Source: Microglena sp. YARC (lineage: Eukaryota; Chlorophyta; Chlorophyceae; Chlamydomonadales; Chlamydomonadaceae). Taken from it: 64,000 bases of DNA. Shown one piece after another: positions 13,101 through 25,940 of the stretch. Each line of letters starts with the position of its first letter. Position 1 is the stretch's first letter. Made by a program: the position numbers and the translations under genes. The stretch spans positions 60,433,908-60,497,907 of the forward strand of contig CM039464.1 of NCBI GenBank assembly GCA_022414725.1. Reading direction: 5' to 3'. The notes beneath the pieces are model-generated. The model worked only from the letters and a program-made list of their open reading frames with translations, was not told the DNA's origin and did not search any database.

Positions 13101-16100
13101 TTTGTCTGGGCCCCACCTTGCCGAGAGTCGCAATGAAGCTGAGTGCATGGCTTGTCGGTTCCTGACGGCCAGCCTCGATCATCCAACATGGGGGATGCGG
13201 CGCTCAGCGCTTGCGACAACGGACATCACGCACAAACGGTCAGAGACTCACGCAAATCAAGACCAATATAGCGTGGGCAACCTTTCATGACGCAGCTATA
13301 TTTGTCTGAGCGCCAGCCTGGGACGAGACGTCTCGCACACATGGTCGTCCAGCCTGCCACAATGTCACATAAACGGTCACAACAACGGTTAAGGGTTGGG
13401 AAACATAGTCATCCAGGCATTGTATCAGACAAACAATATAGACAAACAATATAAGGTGGGAACACAATATAGGTGGGCTTCATAGCAATGAAGTATGAAC
13501 ACTGTTTGTGCCAGCCTGGGAGAGGACATCGCATCGCACACATGGTCACACACAATTTCTCTGATCGCAGCCTGCAGGAGGACATCACAAACGGATCATC
13601 ACGAAGGTTAAGGGTTTGGGAAACGTCATTGTTATCTTCGCCAGGAACACAGACAAGGTTAAGGTTTGGGTTTCCAGGCATATCCAGACACTAAAACTGG
13701 GAGAGGAATAGGTGGTCACCACAATTTCTCATCGTTCAATGAAGACCTGCAGGAGGACATCTATTTGTCAAACGGTCACAGCCAAGGTTAAGGGACACAC
13801 TTGGTGAAAAGTATATCCATTTCTCTGATCGCCAGCCTGGCAGGAGGAAACAAAATAGGTTAGGTGGGAAACATAGTCATCCAGGACAAACAATGATAGG
13901 TGCGGCCCTTCATGGCAATGAAGTATGACACTATTTGTCTGAGCGCCAGCCTGGGAGAGGACATCGCACACATGGTCACACACAATTTCTCTGATCGCCA
14001 GCCAGCCTGCAGGAGACATCACAAAAACGGTCACACAAGGTTAAAGGTTTGGGAAACATAGTCATCCAGGCATATCCAGACAAACAATATAGGTGGCACC
14101 TTCATGGCAATGAAGTATGACACATTTGTCTGAGCGCCAGCCTGGGAGAGGACATCGCACACATGGTCACACACAATTTCTCTTGATCGCCCAGCCTGCA
14201 GGAGGGACATCACAAACGCGTCACACAAGGTTAAGGGTGTTTGGGAAACATAGTCATCCAGGCATATCCAGGACAAAACAATATAGGTGGGCACCTTCAT
14301 GGCAATGAAGTATGACTAATTTGTACTATTCTGTTCTGACGCGCCTGGTGATGAGAGCCTGGGGAGAGGACATCGCACACATGGTCACAAACACAATTTT
14401 CTATGATCGCCGCCTGCAGGAGGACATCACAAAACGGTCACACAAGTCACAATGTTAAGGGTTTGGGAAACATAATCATCCAGCATATCCAGACAAAACA
14501 ATATAGGTGGGCACCTTCATGGCAATGAAGTATGACACTATTTGTCTGAGCGGCAAAGCTGGGAGAGGACATCGCACACATGGTCACACACAATTTCTCT
14601 GATCGCCAGCCTGCAGGAGGACATCACAAAACGGTTTCACACAGGGTTTAAGGGTTTTGGGAAACATAGTCATCCAGGCATATCCAGACAAACAATATAG
14701 TGGGCACTTCATGGCAATGAAGTATGACACTTATTTGTCTGAGCGCCAGCCTGGGAAGAGGACATCGCACACATGGTCACACACACAATTTCTCTGATCG
14801 CCAGCCTGCAGGAGGACATCACAAAACGGTCACACAAGGTTTAAGGTTTGGGAAACATAGTCATCCAGGCATATCCAGACAAACAATATAGGTGGGCACC
14901 TTCATGGCAATGAAGTATGACACTATTTGTCTGAGCGCCAGCCTGGGACGAGGACATCGCACACATGGTCACACACAATTTCTCTGATCGCCAGCTCTGC
15001 AGGAGGACATCACAAAACGGTCACACAAGGTTAAGGGTTTGGGAAACATAGTCATCCAGGCATATCCAGACAAACAATATAGTGGCACCTAGCATGTTGG
15101 AAGCTTGCACCACATGGGCAATGACATCACCAAAACGGTACACTGGAGCGCCAGTCTGAGCCGCCAGCCTGGGACGAGGACATCGCACACATGGTCACAC
15201 ACAATTTCTCTGATCGCAGCTCTGCAGAAGAGGACATTACAAAATCGTTCTCACACAGGTGTCTTCGGCCACGGACAGCACACATGGTGGGGCAAACATT
15301 GACACCTCTATCAGACAACAAATCGCCAGCCTGGGCGGACATCCGTTATGGTTTGTCTAGAGCGCCAGGGCTATAGGACATCGCCAGGCATGGTCCAACA
15401 ATTTTCTCTGCATCGCCAGCCTGGCAGGGGATGGACATCAAAAAACGGTCACACAAGTAAGGGTTTGGAACATAGTCATCCAGGCATATCCAAGACAAAC
15501 TTATAGACGTGGGCCACCATTCATGGCAATGAAGTATGACACTATTTGTCTGAGCGCCAGCCTGGGAGAGGACATCGCACACATGCGTGTCACACACAAT
15601 TTTCTTCTTTTGATGCGCAGCCTGGCGCGAGGACATCACCAAACGTGTACACACAAGGTTAAAGGTTTGTTTTGGGGAAACATAGTCATAGGTCATCGGC
15701 ATATCCAGACAAACATATAGGTTGGGGCACCTTCATGGCGCCAACTGAAGGTTGACCTATTTGTCTGAGCGCGGCCAGCCTGGGGAGAGGAACATGGCGC
15801 ACCATGGTCCACACCACAATTTCTCTGATCGCAGCCTGGCAGAATGAGGGGAACAACATAAACGGTCACTTCACACAAGGTTAAGGGGTTTGGGGGAAAA
15901 CATAGTCATCCAGGCATATCCAGACAAACAATATAGGTGGGCACCTGTCATGGCAATGAAGTATGACACTATTTGTCTGAGCGCCAGCCTGGGAGAGGAC
16001 ATCGCGTACACATGGTCACACACAATTTCTCTGATCGCCAGCCTGCAGGTGAGAGGACATCACAAAAACGGTCACACAAGGTTAAGGGTTTTTGGGCAAA

Positions 16101-17873
16101 CATAGTCATCCAGGCATATCCAGACAAACAATATAGGTGGGCACCTTCATGGCAATGAAGTCTTATGACACTATTTTGTCTGAGCGCCAGCCTGGGAGAG
16201 GACATCGCACACATGGTCACACACAATTTCTCTGATTGCCAGCCTGCAGGAGGACATCACAAAACGGTCACACAAGGTTAAGGGTTTGGGAAACATAGTC
16301 ATCCAGGCATATCCAGACAAACAATAAAGGTGGGCACCATCATGGCAATGAGCTCACACACAAGGTTGGACACTTTTTTGGGCCAGCCTGGGGAGGGAAT
16401 CGCCACACAGTCACCACACATTTCTCTGATCGCCAGCCTGTTCAGAGCAGGACATCACAAAACGGTCAACAATTGAAGCTGGAAACATAGTCATCCCAGG
16501 CATATCCAGACAACAATAAAGGTGCGGCACCTTGGCGCAATGAAATAGCAATTTGTCTGAGCGCCCACTGAGAGGACATCGCACACTGGCCACACACAAT
16601 TTCTCTAATCGCCAGACTGGAGGTGAGGAAATCATTCACACACACGCTTCACACAAGGTTTAGGATTTGGGAAAAAAGCAAAATCCAGGCTTATCCAGAC
16701 AAGCAATGAAGCTGGGCACCTTCATGGCTGGCTATGAAATGATTTGCTGAGCGCCACTGGGAGAGGACTCGCACACAATGGTCACACTCTATTTCTCTGA
16801 ACGCCAGACTGCAGGAGGAAATCATTTCACACACACAGTCACACAGGTTTTTTTTGGGAAACATAGTAATCAGGCATAGCCAGACAGACAATCAGGTGGA
16901 AGGCGACCTTCATAGCAATGGACTCACACACTCCAGGTTTAAGGTTTTTTGGGGGGGGAGGGAATTGTCATATAGGCGTATCCAGACGAACAATAAGCTG
17001 GGACACAACACAATTAAAGGTGGCACCTTCATAGCAATTGAACTCACACACTACTTCTCTAAACGCCAGACTGGAGTGGAAATCATTTTCACCACACACG
17101 CTCACACAAGTTTAGGATTTGGGAAAAAAGCCAATCAGGTTATCCAGACAAGCAATCAAGGCTACTTCCTGGAATGAGCTCACACACTACTTTCTGAACG
17201 CCAGATCTTGCAGGAGGATCATCACACGTGACACAGGGTACACATGGTTTAGCGTTTGGGGGAATAAGTCATAACAGGCTCTAATGTATCTGGACAAACT
17301 TAACTGGTACTCTGGGCAATGACTCACACCAAGAGGTTTAAGGTGTTTGGGGGAGAAGTCATACAGCATAAGCTCCTCGCTTCCAGCATGATCTCACACA
17401 TCAAGGTTTCCGTTTTGGGGAATGAGTCATACAGGCGTTATTGGTAACAAAAACGAAGGTGGTCAGCCTTCCTAGCAATGAGCTCCAACACACAAGGTTT
17501 AAGGTGTTGGGGGGAGAAGTCATAACAGGCATAAGCTTCCTCTTCTAGCAATGATCTTCACACACAAGGTTTACTTTGGGGGAATAAGTCATACGGCGTA
17601 TCTGGACAAACATGAAAGGTGGTCACTTCCTAGGTCAATTCGGAGCTCACAACAGGTTTAGGTTGTTGGGGGGAAAAGTCATACAGCTTATCCAGGCAAA
17701 CAATAAGGTGGGCACTTCCTGGTGGTCTCCTGGCAAATGAGTCTGCACACACAGGTTTAGGTGTTGGGGGGAAAGTAATACAGGCTTATCCAGGCAAACA
17801 ATAAAGGTGTCCCTTCCTGGTGGTTCCCCTTTCGCCTGGCAATGGAGGCTCACGTATATTATCTTCTGCTGCA
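10169..17873. repeat. ~189-bp satellite array
   Basis: About 40 units. In the uniform core the same word (TGGGAAACATAGTCATCC) starts at 11281, 11470, 11660 and 11849, giving periods of 189, 190 and 189. Each unit is itself a divergent dimer: TCTGAGCGCCAGCCTGGGAG and TCTGATCGCCAGCCTGCAGG head two related half-units. Copies are uniform at about 10.4-12.3 kb and 13.9-16.3 kb, and strongly diverged at 12.7-13.8, 15.1-15.9 and 16.4-17.9 kb. Open frames inside it are repeat by-products. Confidence 0.95.
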
Positions 17874-17998
17874 GCCAGACTGTAGGAGGTCATCAACACA
17901 TACAGTGTTCATTAGTCAAGAAATTCAAGTGGAAGCGTTATTAGACCGTAACACAACAACCACCTCCCTGCACCACCAACAAGAACGAAACAACAGAC
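17874..17998 (+). repeat. Right copy of satellite-flanking sequence
   Basis: Direct partner of 10,051-10,168 in the same orientation, sharing ACATACAGTGT, CATTAGTCAAG, CAAGTGGAAGCGTTATT and the CACCACCAACAA run. It differs by a few indels. Its downstream sequence is unrelated to that of the left copy. Confidence 0.85.
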
Positions 17999-18059
17999 AA
18001 AATAACAAAACTACGGAACCGCAACGGAGCGTTTTTGAGTACGCAAATCACTGCGTATT

Positions 18060-19560
18060 TTTGGGCCCCCCCCCCCCGCCTCACAACACCATACCCACAC
18101 AACACCGCCCACCCACACACACATTGTGTATTCACCCACACAAGCAGACACCACTATAGACAACAGCACTACGGGCCGTATTTGAGCTGTACACCATAAT
18201 ATCACCCTGCCATATACAGCATGCACACACGTATCCGCCCCCCACACACCACCAAACACACACTACGTAATCCCCCCTTGTGAATGGATGATTGATCCCA
18301 CACGACACCACCCCAAACCACACACACACACAAAGCACCACGTATCCCCCCCACGCAGCACACCACAACACACCACGTAATCCGCCCACACAGCTCCACA
18401 CACACCCAGGTAATCCCCACACACACACCACCACATGTGTGTGCCACACCACGTAATCCCACACACACCACCCCACCAGCTGCAACACACACACACACAC
18501 ACAAGCACAACACGTAATTCCCCCGTCAACACCACCACAACACACGACGTAATACGCCCCCACACACACCAGACCAACACACCACGTAATCCCCAACAAC
18601 CCAGAGCACCACCACACACACGAACAACACAGCAAGCACACAACGTAATCCCCCCACACACACACCACACACGAGCACGTATCCCGCCACCACACACCAC
18701 CACACCATCTCACATACACACGCACACTAAGCACAGTGCCGTAATGCCCCCCCACATTCACAGCCAAAACAAACCGACACACACCACAATAATCCCAAAA
18801 CACACACGCACACGACCCAACACCACACACACAAGCATCACACGTAATCCCCCCCCCCACAACACACCACCACACCACCCAACGCGCACAACACAAGACA
18901 CACGAATCCCTCCCCCATTCAGTCACACACGCATCACCACGCGACCAAACACACACACACAAGCCCAGTAATCCCCCCCCCCACACACCACACACACTAA
19001 CACACACACAGCACACACTATTTGAGATGTGCTTACGTAATCCCCCCCACAACACACCACGACACACACACACACATCACACAAGCTAACCACGTAATCC
19101 CCACACACACACCCACCATCACCACACACACACACACACAAGCACACACGTATCCCCCCGCCAAACACACCACGACCAGACATGAAAAACACACAACGAA
19201 GCACACACGAAATCCCCACACACACAAACACCACGCATACACACACACACACACACAAGCACAGCACGTAATCCCCACAACACACACACCACAGACACAC
19301 ACACACACAAGCACACACGTTATCCCCCCCACAGCACACCACCACCACCACAAAACAACACACTCCTAACACACACATGCCCAACGTAATCCCACCACAC
19401 ACACAAAACCACCCACACCACACACACACAAGCACACACGTAATCCCCACCCCGCACACACCACCACCACCACACGCAAATTGGTGCAACAAGGTGTACA
19501 CAAAAGAGCAACACATAATCCGCAGCCCCACAGCAACCACACACCACACAAAGCAACACA
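18060..19560. repeat. CA-rich minisatellite with CGTAATCCCC words
   Basis: The tract is dominated by CACA and C runs, with the word CGTAATCCCC or a variant recurring every ~30-70 bp (for example near 18271, 18377, 18450, 18584 and 18645). The open frames of His/Thr/Pro or Val/Cys/Gly are composition artefacts. It runs into an assembly gap. Confidence 0.95.
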
Positions 19561-20560
19561 NNNNNNNNNNNNNNNNNNNNNNNNNNNNNNNNNNNNNNNN
19601 NNNNNNNNNNNNNNNNNNNNNNNNNNNNNNNNNNNNNNNNNNNNNNNNNNNNNNNNNNNNNNNNNNNNNNNNNNNNNNNNNNNNNNNNNNNNNNNNNNNN
19701 NNNNNNNNNNNNNNNNNNNNNNNNNNNNNNNNNNNNNNNNNNNNNNNNNNNNNNNNNNNNNNNNNNNNNNNNNNNNNNNNNNNNNNNNNNNNNNNNNNNN
19801 NNNNNNNNNNNNNNNNNNNNNNNNNNNNNNNNNNNNNNNNNNNNNNNNNNNNNNNNNNNNNNNNNNNNNNNNNNNNNNNNNNNNNNNNNNNNNNNNNNNN
19901 NNNNNNNNNNNNNNNNNNNNNNNNNNNNNNNNNNNNNNNNNNNNNNNNNNNNNNNNNNNNNNNNNNNNNNNNNNNNNNNNNNNNNNNNNNNNNNNNNNNN
20001 NNNNNNNNNNNNNNNNNNNNNNNNNNNNNNNNNNNNNNNNNNNNNNNNNNNNNNNNNNNNNNNNNNNNNNNNNNNNNNNNNNNNNNNNNNNNNNNNNNNN
20101 NNNNNNNNNNNNNNNNNNNNNNNNNNNNNNNNNNNNNNNNNNNNNNNNNNNNNNNNNNNNNNNNNNNNNNNNNNNNNNNNNNNNNNNNNNNNNNNNNNNN
20201 NNNNNNNNNNNNNNNNNNNNNNNNNNNNNNNNNNNNNNNNNNNNNNNNNNNNNNNNNNNNNNNNNNNNNNNNNNNNNNNNNNNNNNNNNNNNNNNNNNNN
20301 NNNNNNNNNNNNNNNNNNNNNNNNNNNNNNNNNNNNNNNNNNNNNNNNNNNNNNNNNNNNNNNNNNNNNNNNNNNNNNNNNNNNNNNNNNNNNNNNNNNN
20401 NNNNNNNNNNNNNNNNNNNNNNNNNNNNNNNNNNNNNNNNNNNNNNNNNNNNNNNNNNNNNNNNNNNNNNNNNNNNNNNNNNNNNNNNNNNNNNNNNNNN
20501 NNNNNNNNNNNNNNNNNNNNNNNNNNNNNNNNNNNNNNNNNNNNNNNNNNNNNNNNNNNN
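19561..20560. other. Assembly gap (1000 N)
   Basis: Exactly 1000 N. The round number suggests a gap of unknown true size placed in the CA-rich repeat. Confidence 0.99.
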
Positions 20561-20891
20561 GACGCTCCATCATCTACTTCTGCTGTCTGCCATCAAGTAC
20601 TAGGCTCTACCATCCTTCTGCTGTTCATTCAGCTGCTGGTACCTAGATCATTATCATCTGGACCGTACAGACATTGTTTGTTGTTGTTGTAGGAGGTTGT
20701 AGGAGTTTGCTCAATTTGGAAGTTATAGTAAATCATTGCATTTTTTTTGCACAAATGTCAAGTTTATGACCAAACCCAAATGAATGGACTGATGTGGAGG
20801 GGGGGCATGCGGAAAGCGAGGAGTAGTCACCACAGCGGTGATGCGACAGACTCTATATTTTATTATTTCGTGTCAACGTTGATTAGAAAGG
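20561..20891. other. No gene seen
   Basis: Unique sequence between the gap and the inverted repeat. Only short open frames without recognisable features. Confidence 0.5.
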
Positions 20892-21019
20892 GTTCCCACT
20901 TGTATTTGAGAACAACGTCACATGGAAATGCGGAATCAACAAGACAATGCGGAGGAGGAACAATATCATTCTGGCAAAAAGCCTTTCTTTACCGAAGTAT
21001 GTAGATGAGCTAGGAATTT
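20892..21019 (+). repeat. Left arm of a 5-kb-spaced inverted repeat
   Basis: This arm, with GACAATGCGGAGGAGGAAC, AATATCATTCTG and CTTTCTTTACCGAAGTA, matches the reverse complement of 25,941-26,064 with small differences. The two arms enclose about 4.9 kb. Confidence 0.85.
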
Positions 21020-21083
21020 CGAGATGTTCTGTCTGCAAATGCAGAGCCCGTGATTGACGTATTCGCAACAATTAACAAGTCAT

Positions 21084-21325
21084 ACTAAAATGAAACCGCT
21101 TCGTGTCGGCACACCTTAATGGTGTTAGCAACCCACGGGGCAGTCGGAACACCGATACGATTTTGAAATCAACAAATTAACGAGAATATCGTGGTTCTTT
21201 TGTTAGATCACTGCTATCCATCCTGCAGATCCCCGTATCGGTTCTTTTTTGTCGGGGTTACTTTCGAGAGTGTCCAGTGAGGACCAGACAGCCGCACTTA
21301 AGCGATCGCCTCTTCCCCGGTACCG
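21084..21325 (+). mobile_element. Dispersed element, copy 1 (Tc1-like ends family)
   Basis: Begins with TACTAAAATGAAACCGCTTC and continues with CACACC, GCAACCCACGGGG, ACGAGAATATCGTGGTTC and CGAGAGTGTCCA words. The same series is at 34,338-34,600, and its last part is inverted at 39,035-39,095. The expected CAGTCAACGGAA end is missing here, so the copy is truncated at its left edge. Confidence 0.7.
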
Positions 21326-22460
21326 TTGAAAACAAAAGAACATGGGCGTTCTTTGTTTGATGTCGCCACCCAAAGGAAGATCTTGGTAGGATCGAAATTC
21401 ACGCTAGATCTGATCAACAGTCCATGTGATTCCGGCTCATTACGTTCCATTTACACTCATGTCCCCATACGTTGGGTAAACCGCCCAATGAGTTGTAAGT
21501 GCATTTCTGAGATACGTGGATTGTATGTCCCCATGCCATATAAAATTACTCCGTTTGGTGTCACCAATTGTTCAGGCAGGTTCCGCCCTAATTTGATGGT
21601 GCGATCAGTGGGAGAAGTTGCTGCAATGTTGGGGTAAAATCAGGGGATGAGTGGCAAATTTAAGCAACATATTCTCAGCGGCTCGGATCTCTGATAATTG
21701 TCCATCATCAATCACCGACTGCAGTGCTCCTGTTATCCCGATGCCCCAGTGCCCCTGTTCAAGTTCTCTACATCAACCACTGCAAACAACAGTTGGAAAA
21801 TGCCAATGAAGCAAATCCGGTCTATCATGCAAGATGTATACGTGCATTTTCATTTACAATTTAAAAATAAAAAATAAAAATAAAATAGCATTTAAACGAT
21901 CAATGGCGGCTTTGAGAACTGAAGGAGAATAAAATGAGGTCGTCGATATTCTCTCAATTTCCGTCGTCGACTGTTAGCCGGATGTTGAGCATTTCGGTTC
22001 GAACCCACTTTATTTCCCACTTATTTGATAACAATGACAAGGAGTGATAATAAAAACAACAAACAAACAACAAACCTCGCATCTAATGGGTACATGAAGG
22101 ACCGCTTTAGCGTTGTCGCGTTCCTTTATCGCATTGGTTGTGATCGTTGGGAGACCCTCGCTCATGGTGGTGGTTCTCCCACACAGAGAAACTTGATCAT
22201 CCCTCGTGCTCGTCGTGTGCGGGTCCATAGACTTTCTCTTCACACTGAACCCAGAGTGGCACAACCGACCGTTCACGCACGGTACCGACACACCAAAGCG
22301 TGTGCATCTGTTTCCAGGCCCTATCGAGTATATAGCAGGTATTAGTGTACGCCGTAGTAAGCTGAATTTGTGGATGGTCTGGAAACGATAAACTGGAAGG
22401 GACTACGACGACGTGACACCCGCATTAGATGCAAAGTATCTTGACAAACTCGATGTTCCG
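21326..22460. other. No confident gene
   Basis: Several short open frames overlap on both strands. On the plus strand a frame at 22,206-22,391 reads like protein ('TPKRVHLFPGPIEYIAG') and continues past its stop, so a decayed coding piece is possible. No family is recognised. Confidence 0.35.
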
Positions 22461-23625
22461 CTATAGAAAACATGGCCGACTATTGGGATATTGCCCAACG
22501 TTGCTCTTGAGCAACGAACTGCCCAACTTATTATTTACAGTTGTTTCAAATAAAGTGGAAGCTTCTCGCATGTTTTCATTCTTGTTCAAATCATCTTTAT
22601 CCCCGTAAAACAGCCGTGCCGAAATCGTCGACAACCTCCACACGCGCGGTGCGTAGTCCTTGTTCAAGTAAGCGTACTTGCGGAGCGTCCGCCGCTCCCC
22701 TGCAGCGACCGATGTGCGCGCGAACAGCTCATGAGTCCTGCTCCCTCGCACTCCCCCATGTCGCGTCATGAGGACGTACAAGTCCGATGGAACCACCCGT
22801 TCAACATATGTTAACTGCAAGGTAGTCCATGACCTTCCCCTCATCGTCGTACTTGGCAAGGAAGCAGTCCGGCATAGGCAGACCCGTAACAATGTAATAC
22901 TGCATACGTGCTTCAGCAGGACGATATGCGTGTCCGCGGAGGTGCCCGACGAATCTTCGTCGCTACACAGCGATTTCTCGCCCGTGCGCGGCTCAACGGT
23001 CGAATGATCACAAGTTCGAATCTGTTTGCTGCTCCTGCTTAAAGAGGTCCTTCGTCTGTCGTCTCATCACAAGACGTCGCGAGGATCTCGTCGTGCCGCA
23101 CGCCGCGGAACCGAGTTCGACTACCGTCTGCGCCACACGCGAGCTTCAGCGACCTAGCCGCGAAAACCGCACGTCTCCGGCATGGCCTTGTCGATGCAGG
23201 TGTACTCGGCAGAAGCCGCAGGAATCAGAGAGGCGATCTGTCCCGCGCTTGTCCTGCGACCGCAGCCCACGTCGATGGATGCGCAGTGGCTTGCGGTCGC
23301 TCGACGCAGCAAGCCCCACCTGGGTTCATGAGGCGCGCTACTGAACGCACCGTCTCCCTCGTTCTTGCTGTACGACGCTAAATTTTTTCCAAAGTTGGAG
23401 CGGCTTCTTCGATAACGCCTCGATGACGCGGGACGTCGCGATGTACAGGACAGACTCCATGTTGCACGAGGCATGTTTCTTGACCCACAAAATCGCTCGC
23501 CCAGGTGCACGCTCATCATCCTCATCCCCTTCATAATCTACAAGTTCTGCAACGTCATCATGTTGGTCAGCCTCATGTTCATGTACAACGACGGCATGAT
23601 GACTCGACGACCCATTCTCCATCAC
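22461..23625 (-). pseudogene. Broken gene, possible SAM-dependent methyltransferase
   Basis: Protein-like reading on the minus strand moves through at least three frames. It begins near 23,625 with an acidic N-terminus ('DYEGDEDDERAPGRAI'), passes through 'ASIDVGCGRRTSAGQIASL' followed by 'AEYTCID' (about 23,280-23,180), then 'YYIVTGLPMPDCFLAKYDDE' (about 22,840-22,900) and ends at 22,461. The hhDVGCG motif followed ~20 residues later by a hydrophobic-hCID strand resembles motifs I and II of Rossmann methyltransferases. A role in mRNA capping would suit a giant virus, but no capping-enzyme motif is certain. The fold call is an inference; the coding nature of the strand is more secure. Confidence 0.38.
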
Positions 23626-23984
23626 AAATTGTACCCGAAAACGTTTTAGGGTTTGAACATTCCTAACCCAATCTCGCCGAATACTTTATACCACATTTCT
23701 AGAAATTGCCATTCGAAGACCGTCGTACAAGAAAGACAAAGACAAGACACACTATCCGCACAAGCAACCGGTGCAAATTGAACGATGCATGGATACAAGC
23801 GATCACAGACACAATCGACCGTCTGTCAAAGTGTCGAATTGATTCATACAAAGTAAAGTTGTACATTAAGAATTGATTACATACAAAGTAAAGTTGTACA
23901 TTGATTGGAACATACCATTATTGACCGGGTCTGAGTGCAACAAATCATGGAACTTCTCCCTGCAGGCCCCCTCACATCATCGCG
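23626..23984. other. Intergenic with a direct repeat
   Basis: No gene seen. A ~30-bp direct repeat containing ACAAAGTAAAGTTGTACATT occurs twice at about 23,848-23,900. The region lies between divergent broken genes and could hold promoters. Confidence 0.5.
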
Positions 23985-25035
23985 TTGCATTTATCAAAAA
24001 GTGATGATAAGTACCATCGATTATGCGACGTCTCAGAGGACGCCGCGAACCTCATGTTGGTGGGAAACGTAGCGTTCACCGAGCTTAGTATTGCGGTGCA
24101 AGAGAAGCTGGAGCCTGGTGTTCGCCTCGTGAACGATTCAGTGTTCGAGAGGATGCGTATTCACGAGGGTCTTTCAGAGGCAAGCAAAGCGGATGTTCTA
24201 AAGAAGGCGTGTCGAGATCGTGGACTGATGGTTTTCTGGTGTCAAAGCCGCATTGTGGAGGAGGCTGATGGAGGCGGAAGTTGTCGCTCGCCCCCCTAGA
24301 GTGTGCATCCTGTCTGCAAAATTCCGTTCAGAAATGAGGGCTATGCGCTCAGCACGCATGGTGTGTGTCAACGGTCAAGTTAGAGTATCGCTTGACCGAG
24401 AAGGATCTCACGACCCTGAGTTGCGAACGCAAACGCAAATCCGATGTATCGGTCAGCAGCACCGATGCGTTTATATCTTATCCGCGACGTGGCTCGGGTT
24501 GCAATTAAGAAGCATGCATCATCATCCCATACACGTATTCTAGTCCCCGCCATCTCTGCGGATGAGCGACGTACCTCTCGGGAGACGTTGCTTTCCAAGA
24601 AGCTTGGTGACATGACGTTGGATTCCAGGATATTCTCCGTTTCGGAATCCGCATGCAGGGCCAGAGATTTGTACGTGAATTCTGGAAGAGGGGGGGGTGC
24701 TGTGAAAGTCGCTGCAGACATCATTGCTACAAATACTCGCCTTCACATTTTGGAGAGGGCTCTCGAGGATCGAGGGTGTGAACTTCGCAGTGACTCACGT
24801 TTGTGGCACAGGTTTTGTTGAAAACGACGACGGAGATCCAGAGGACATCGCTGTATCGATGCTTGAGATGAAATTCTTTCACAACCACACTGAGTACGCT
24901 TCAATTCTAGACGATCTTTGGGAAGATGCCAGACGCGAGCGTGATGGGGAGTATGACAGCGACATCGACGAGTACGACAATTACCACCACATCGATCCTC
25001 ATGAGCTGAGTTCGTCTGCCAAGTCTGAAGCATGA
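23985..25035 (+). pseudogene. Broken 'DSRL-MLEMKF' family protein
   Basis: Three overlapping frames together give a protein related to the intact gene at 46,826-48,115. The shared core is 'ALEDRGCELRSDSRLW' then 'GDPEDIAVSMLEMKFFHNHT' here, against 'LRRDSRLCNAYINSGNGD' and 'MLEMKFYVEHTTYPQ' there. A second, earlier half-copy ('SACRARDLYVNSGRGGGAVK', near 24,650) suggests the core was duplicated inside the gene. An acidic tail ('DSDIDEYDN') precedes TGA 25,033-25,035. The same frame stays open beyond that stop into the coiled-coil/zinc-finger segment, so the TGA may be a nonsense mutation. Function unknown. Confidence 0.55.
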
Positions 25036-25743
25036 AGCAGTGGGCTGATACACACGACACTTGACGATGTCCTTGACATACCTGAAAGCCTGCGATCATC
25101 TGTCTTTCATCTGAAGGCAGAGTGTATAGTTTCCGACACAAGGAAAGCGTGGCGTGCTCGCCAGCCTCGAATTCCTGTCCAAGTCCTCAATAATATCGAG
25201 ACGGTATTCTACCAGATCCACAAGCGCACTCGCGATGCAGAGTCCCTGGCATCCCTGCGATCCACACTCGAAGATGCAGAGAGTGGACTGTCTGCACGTG
25301 TGGATGCCGTTTCTGTGATGTGGGATAAGATCCGTGAGTGGCCACATGCGATTCCCGGTGCGACCGTGATATTCGATACCGAGTTCAAGATTCTCAACGC
25401 GACCCATGCTACCTACATCGCTTCCGCGGAGAAGTTTCGTATCGAGAAGGAGGAGAAGGCCCGTCTCAAGAAAGAGAGAGAGGATAAGTGTCGTATCGAG
25501 AAGGAGGAGAAGGCACGTCTCAATAAAGAGAGAGAGGATAAGTTTCAGGAGAGAAAAAACGTATCCAGAAGATGCATAAGGCACGTCTCAAGAAAGAGAT
25601 GGTGGATAAGTGTCTTATCGACGGGAAGAAAAAATCCAGTATCGAGAAAGATAGTTGTGTTTGTCCGGTTTGCAAAAAAGACGTGCAAAAGTCGAGACGG
25701 TGTGAGCATGCACATGATTGACAAACATCAGCTGTACTACTAG
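25036..25743 (+). pseudogene. Coiled-coil and C2H2 zinc-finger segment
   Basis: In frame with the preceding gene after its TGA. It reads through 'LRSSVFHLKAECIVSDTRKA' and 'ATVIFDTEFKILNATHAT' into a highly charged repeat of 'EKEEKARLKKERED', predicted to be a coiled coil. It ends in a C2H2-like finger that is frameshifted here (near 25,560-25,660) but readable in the partial copy at 26,890-27,177. No ATG lies near the start, which favours one long gene with the upstream part. A DNA- or RNA-binding role is inferred only from the finger. Confidence 0.5.
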
Positions 25744-25780
25744 GACACGAGTTCCTTATTGGCATCTGTAAGCGCTCAGC

Positions 25781-25915
25781 CACATGCACATGTAGACAGC
25801 AAAAATCCGCCGGGAAGTAGGAACGCCCCTTAAACCCTAAACCCTCTAAACCCTAAACCCTAAACCTAAACACATGCACATGTCAGACAGCAAAAAATCC
25901 GCCGGGAAGTAGGAA
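25781..25915. repeat. Telomere-like tract between 45-bp direct copies
   Basis: About 43 bp of CCCTAAA repeats, some imperfect (25,827-25,870), lie between two near-identical copies of a ~45-bp sequence (25,781-25,826 and 25,871-25,915) containing CACATGCACATGT and CCGCCGGGAAGTAGGAAC. The right copy differs by two one-base insertions. The arrangement looks like a telomeric insertion with duplication of the target. Confidence 0.85.
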
Positions 25916-25940
25916 CCTAAGTTTAAACTACCCTAAAAAA

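Noticed and set aside
10296..16158. ORFs of ~60-170 residues in the 189-bp satellite
   Set aside because: Repeat-derived frames that restart with every unit and lack independent support.
18132..19549. Long Cys/Val/Gly-rich and His/Thr/Pro-rich ORFs
   Set aside because: Composition artefacts of CA-rich repeats with no start, domain or codon signal.
19320..20692. ORFs of ~400 residues over the first gap
   Set aside because: Almost all of their length is N. The same applies to the frames across 61,115-62,114.
21930..22010. tRNA gene suggested by GGTTCGAACCC
   Set aside because: The flanking bases do not form a T-stem, and no acceptor or anticodon stem fits upstream.
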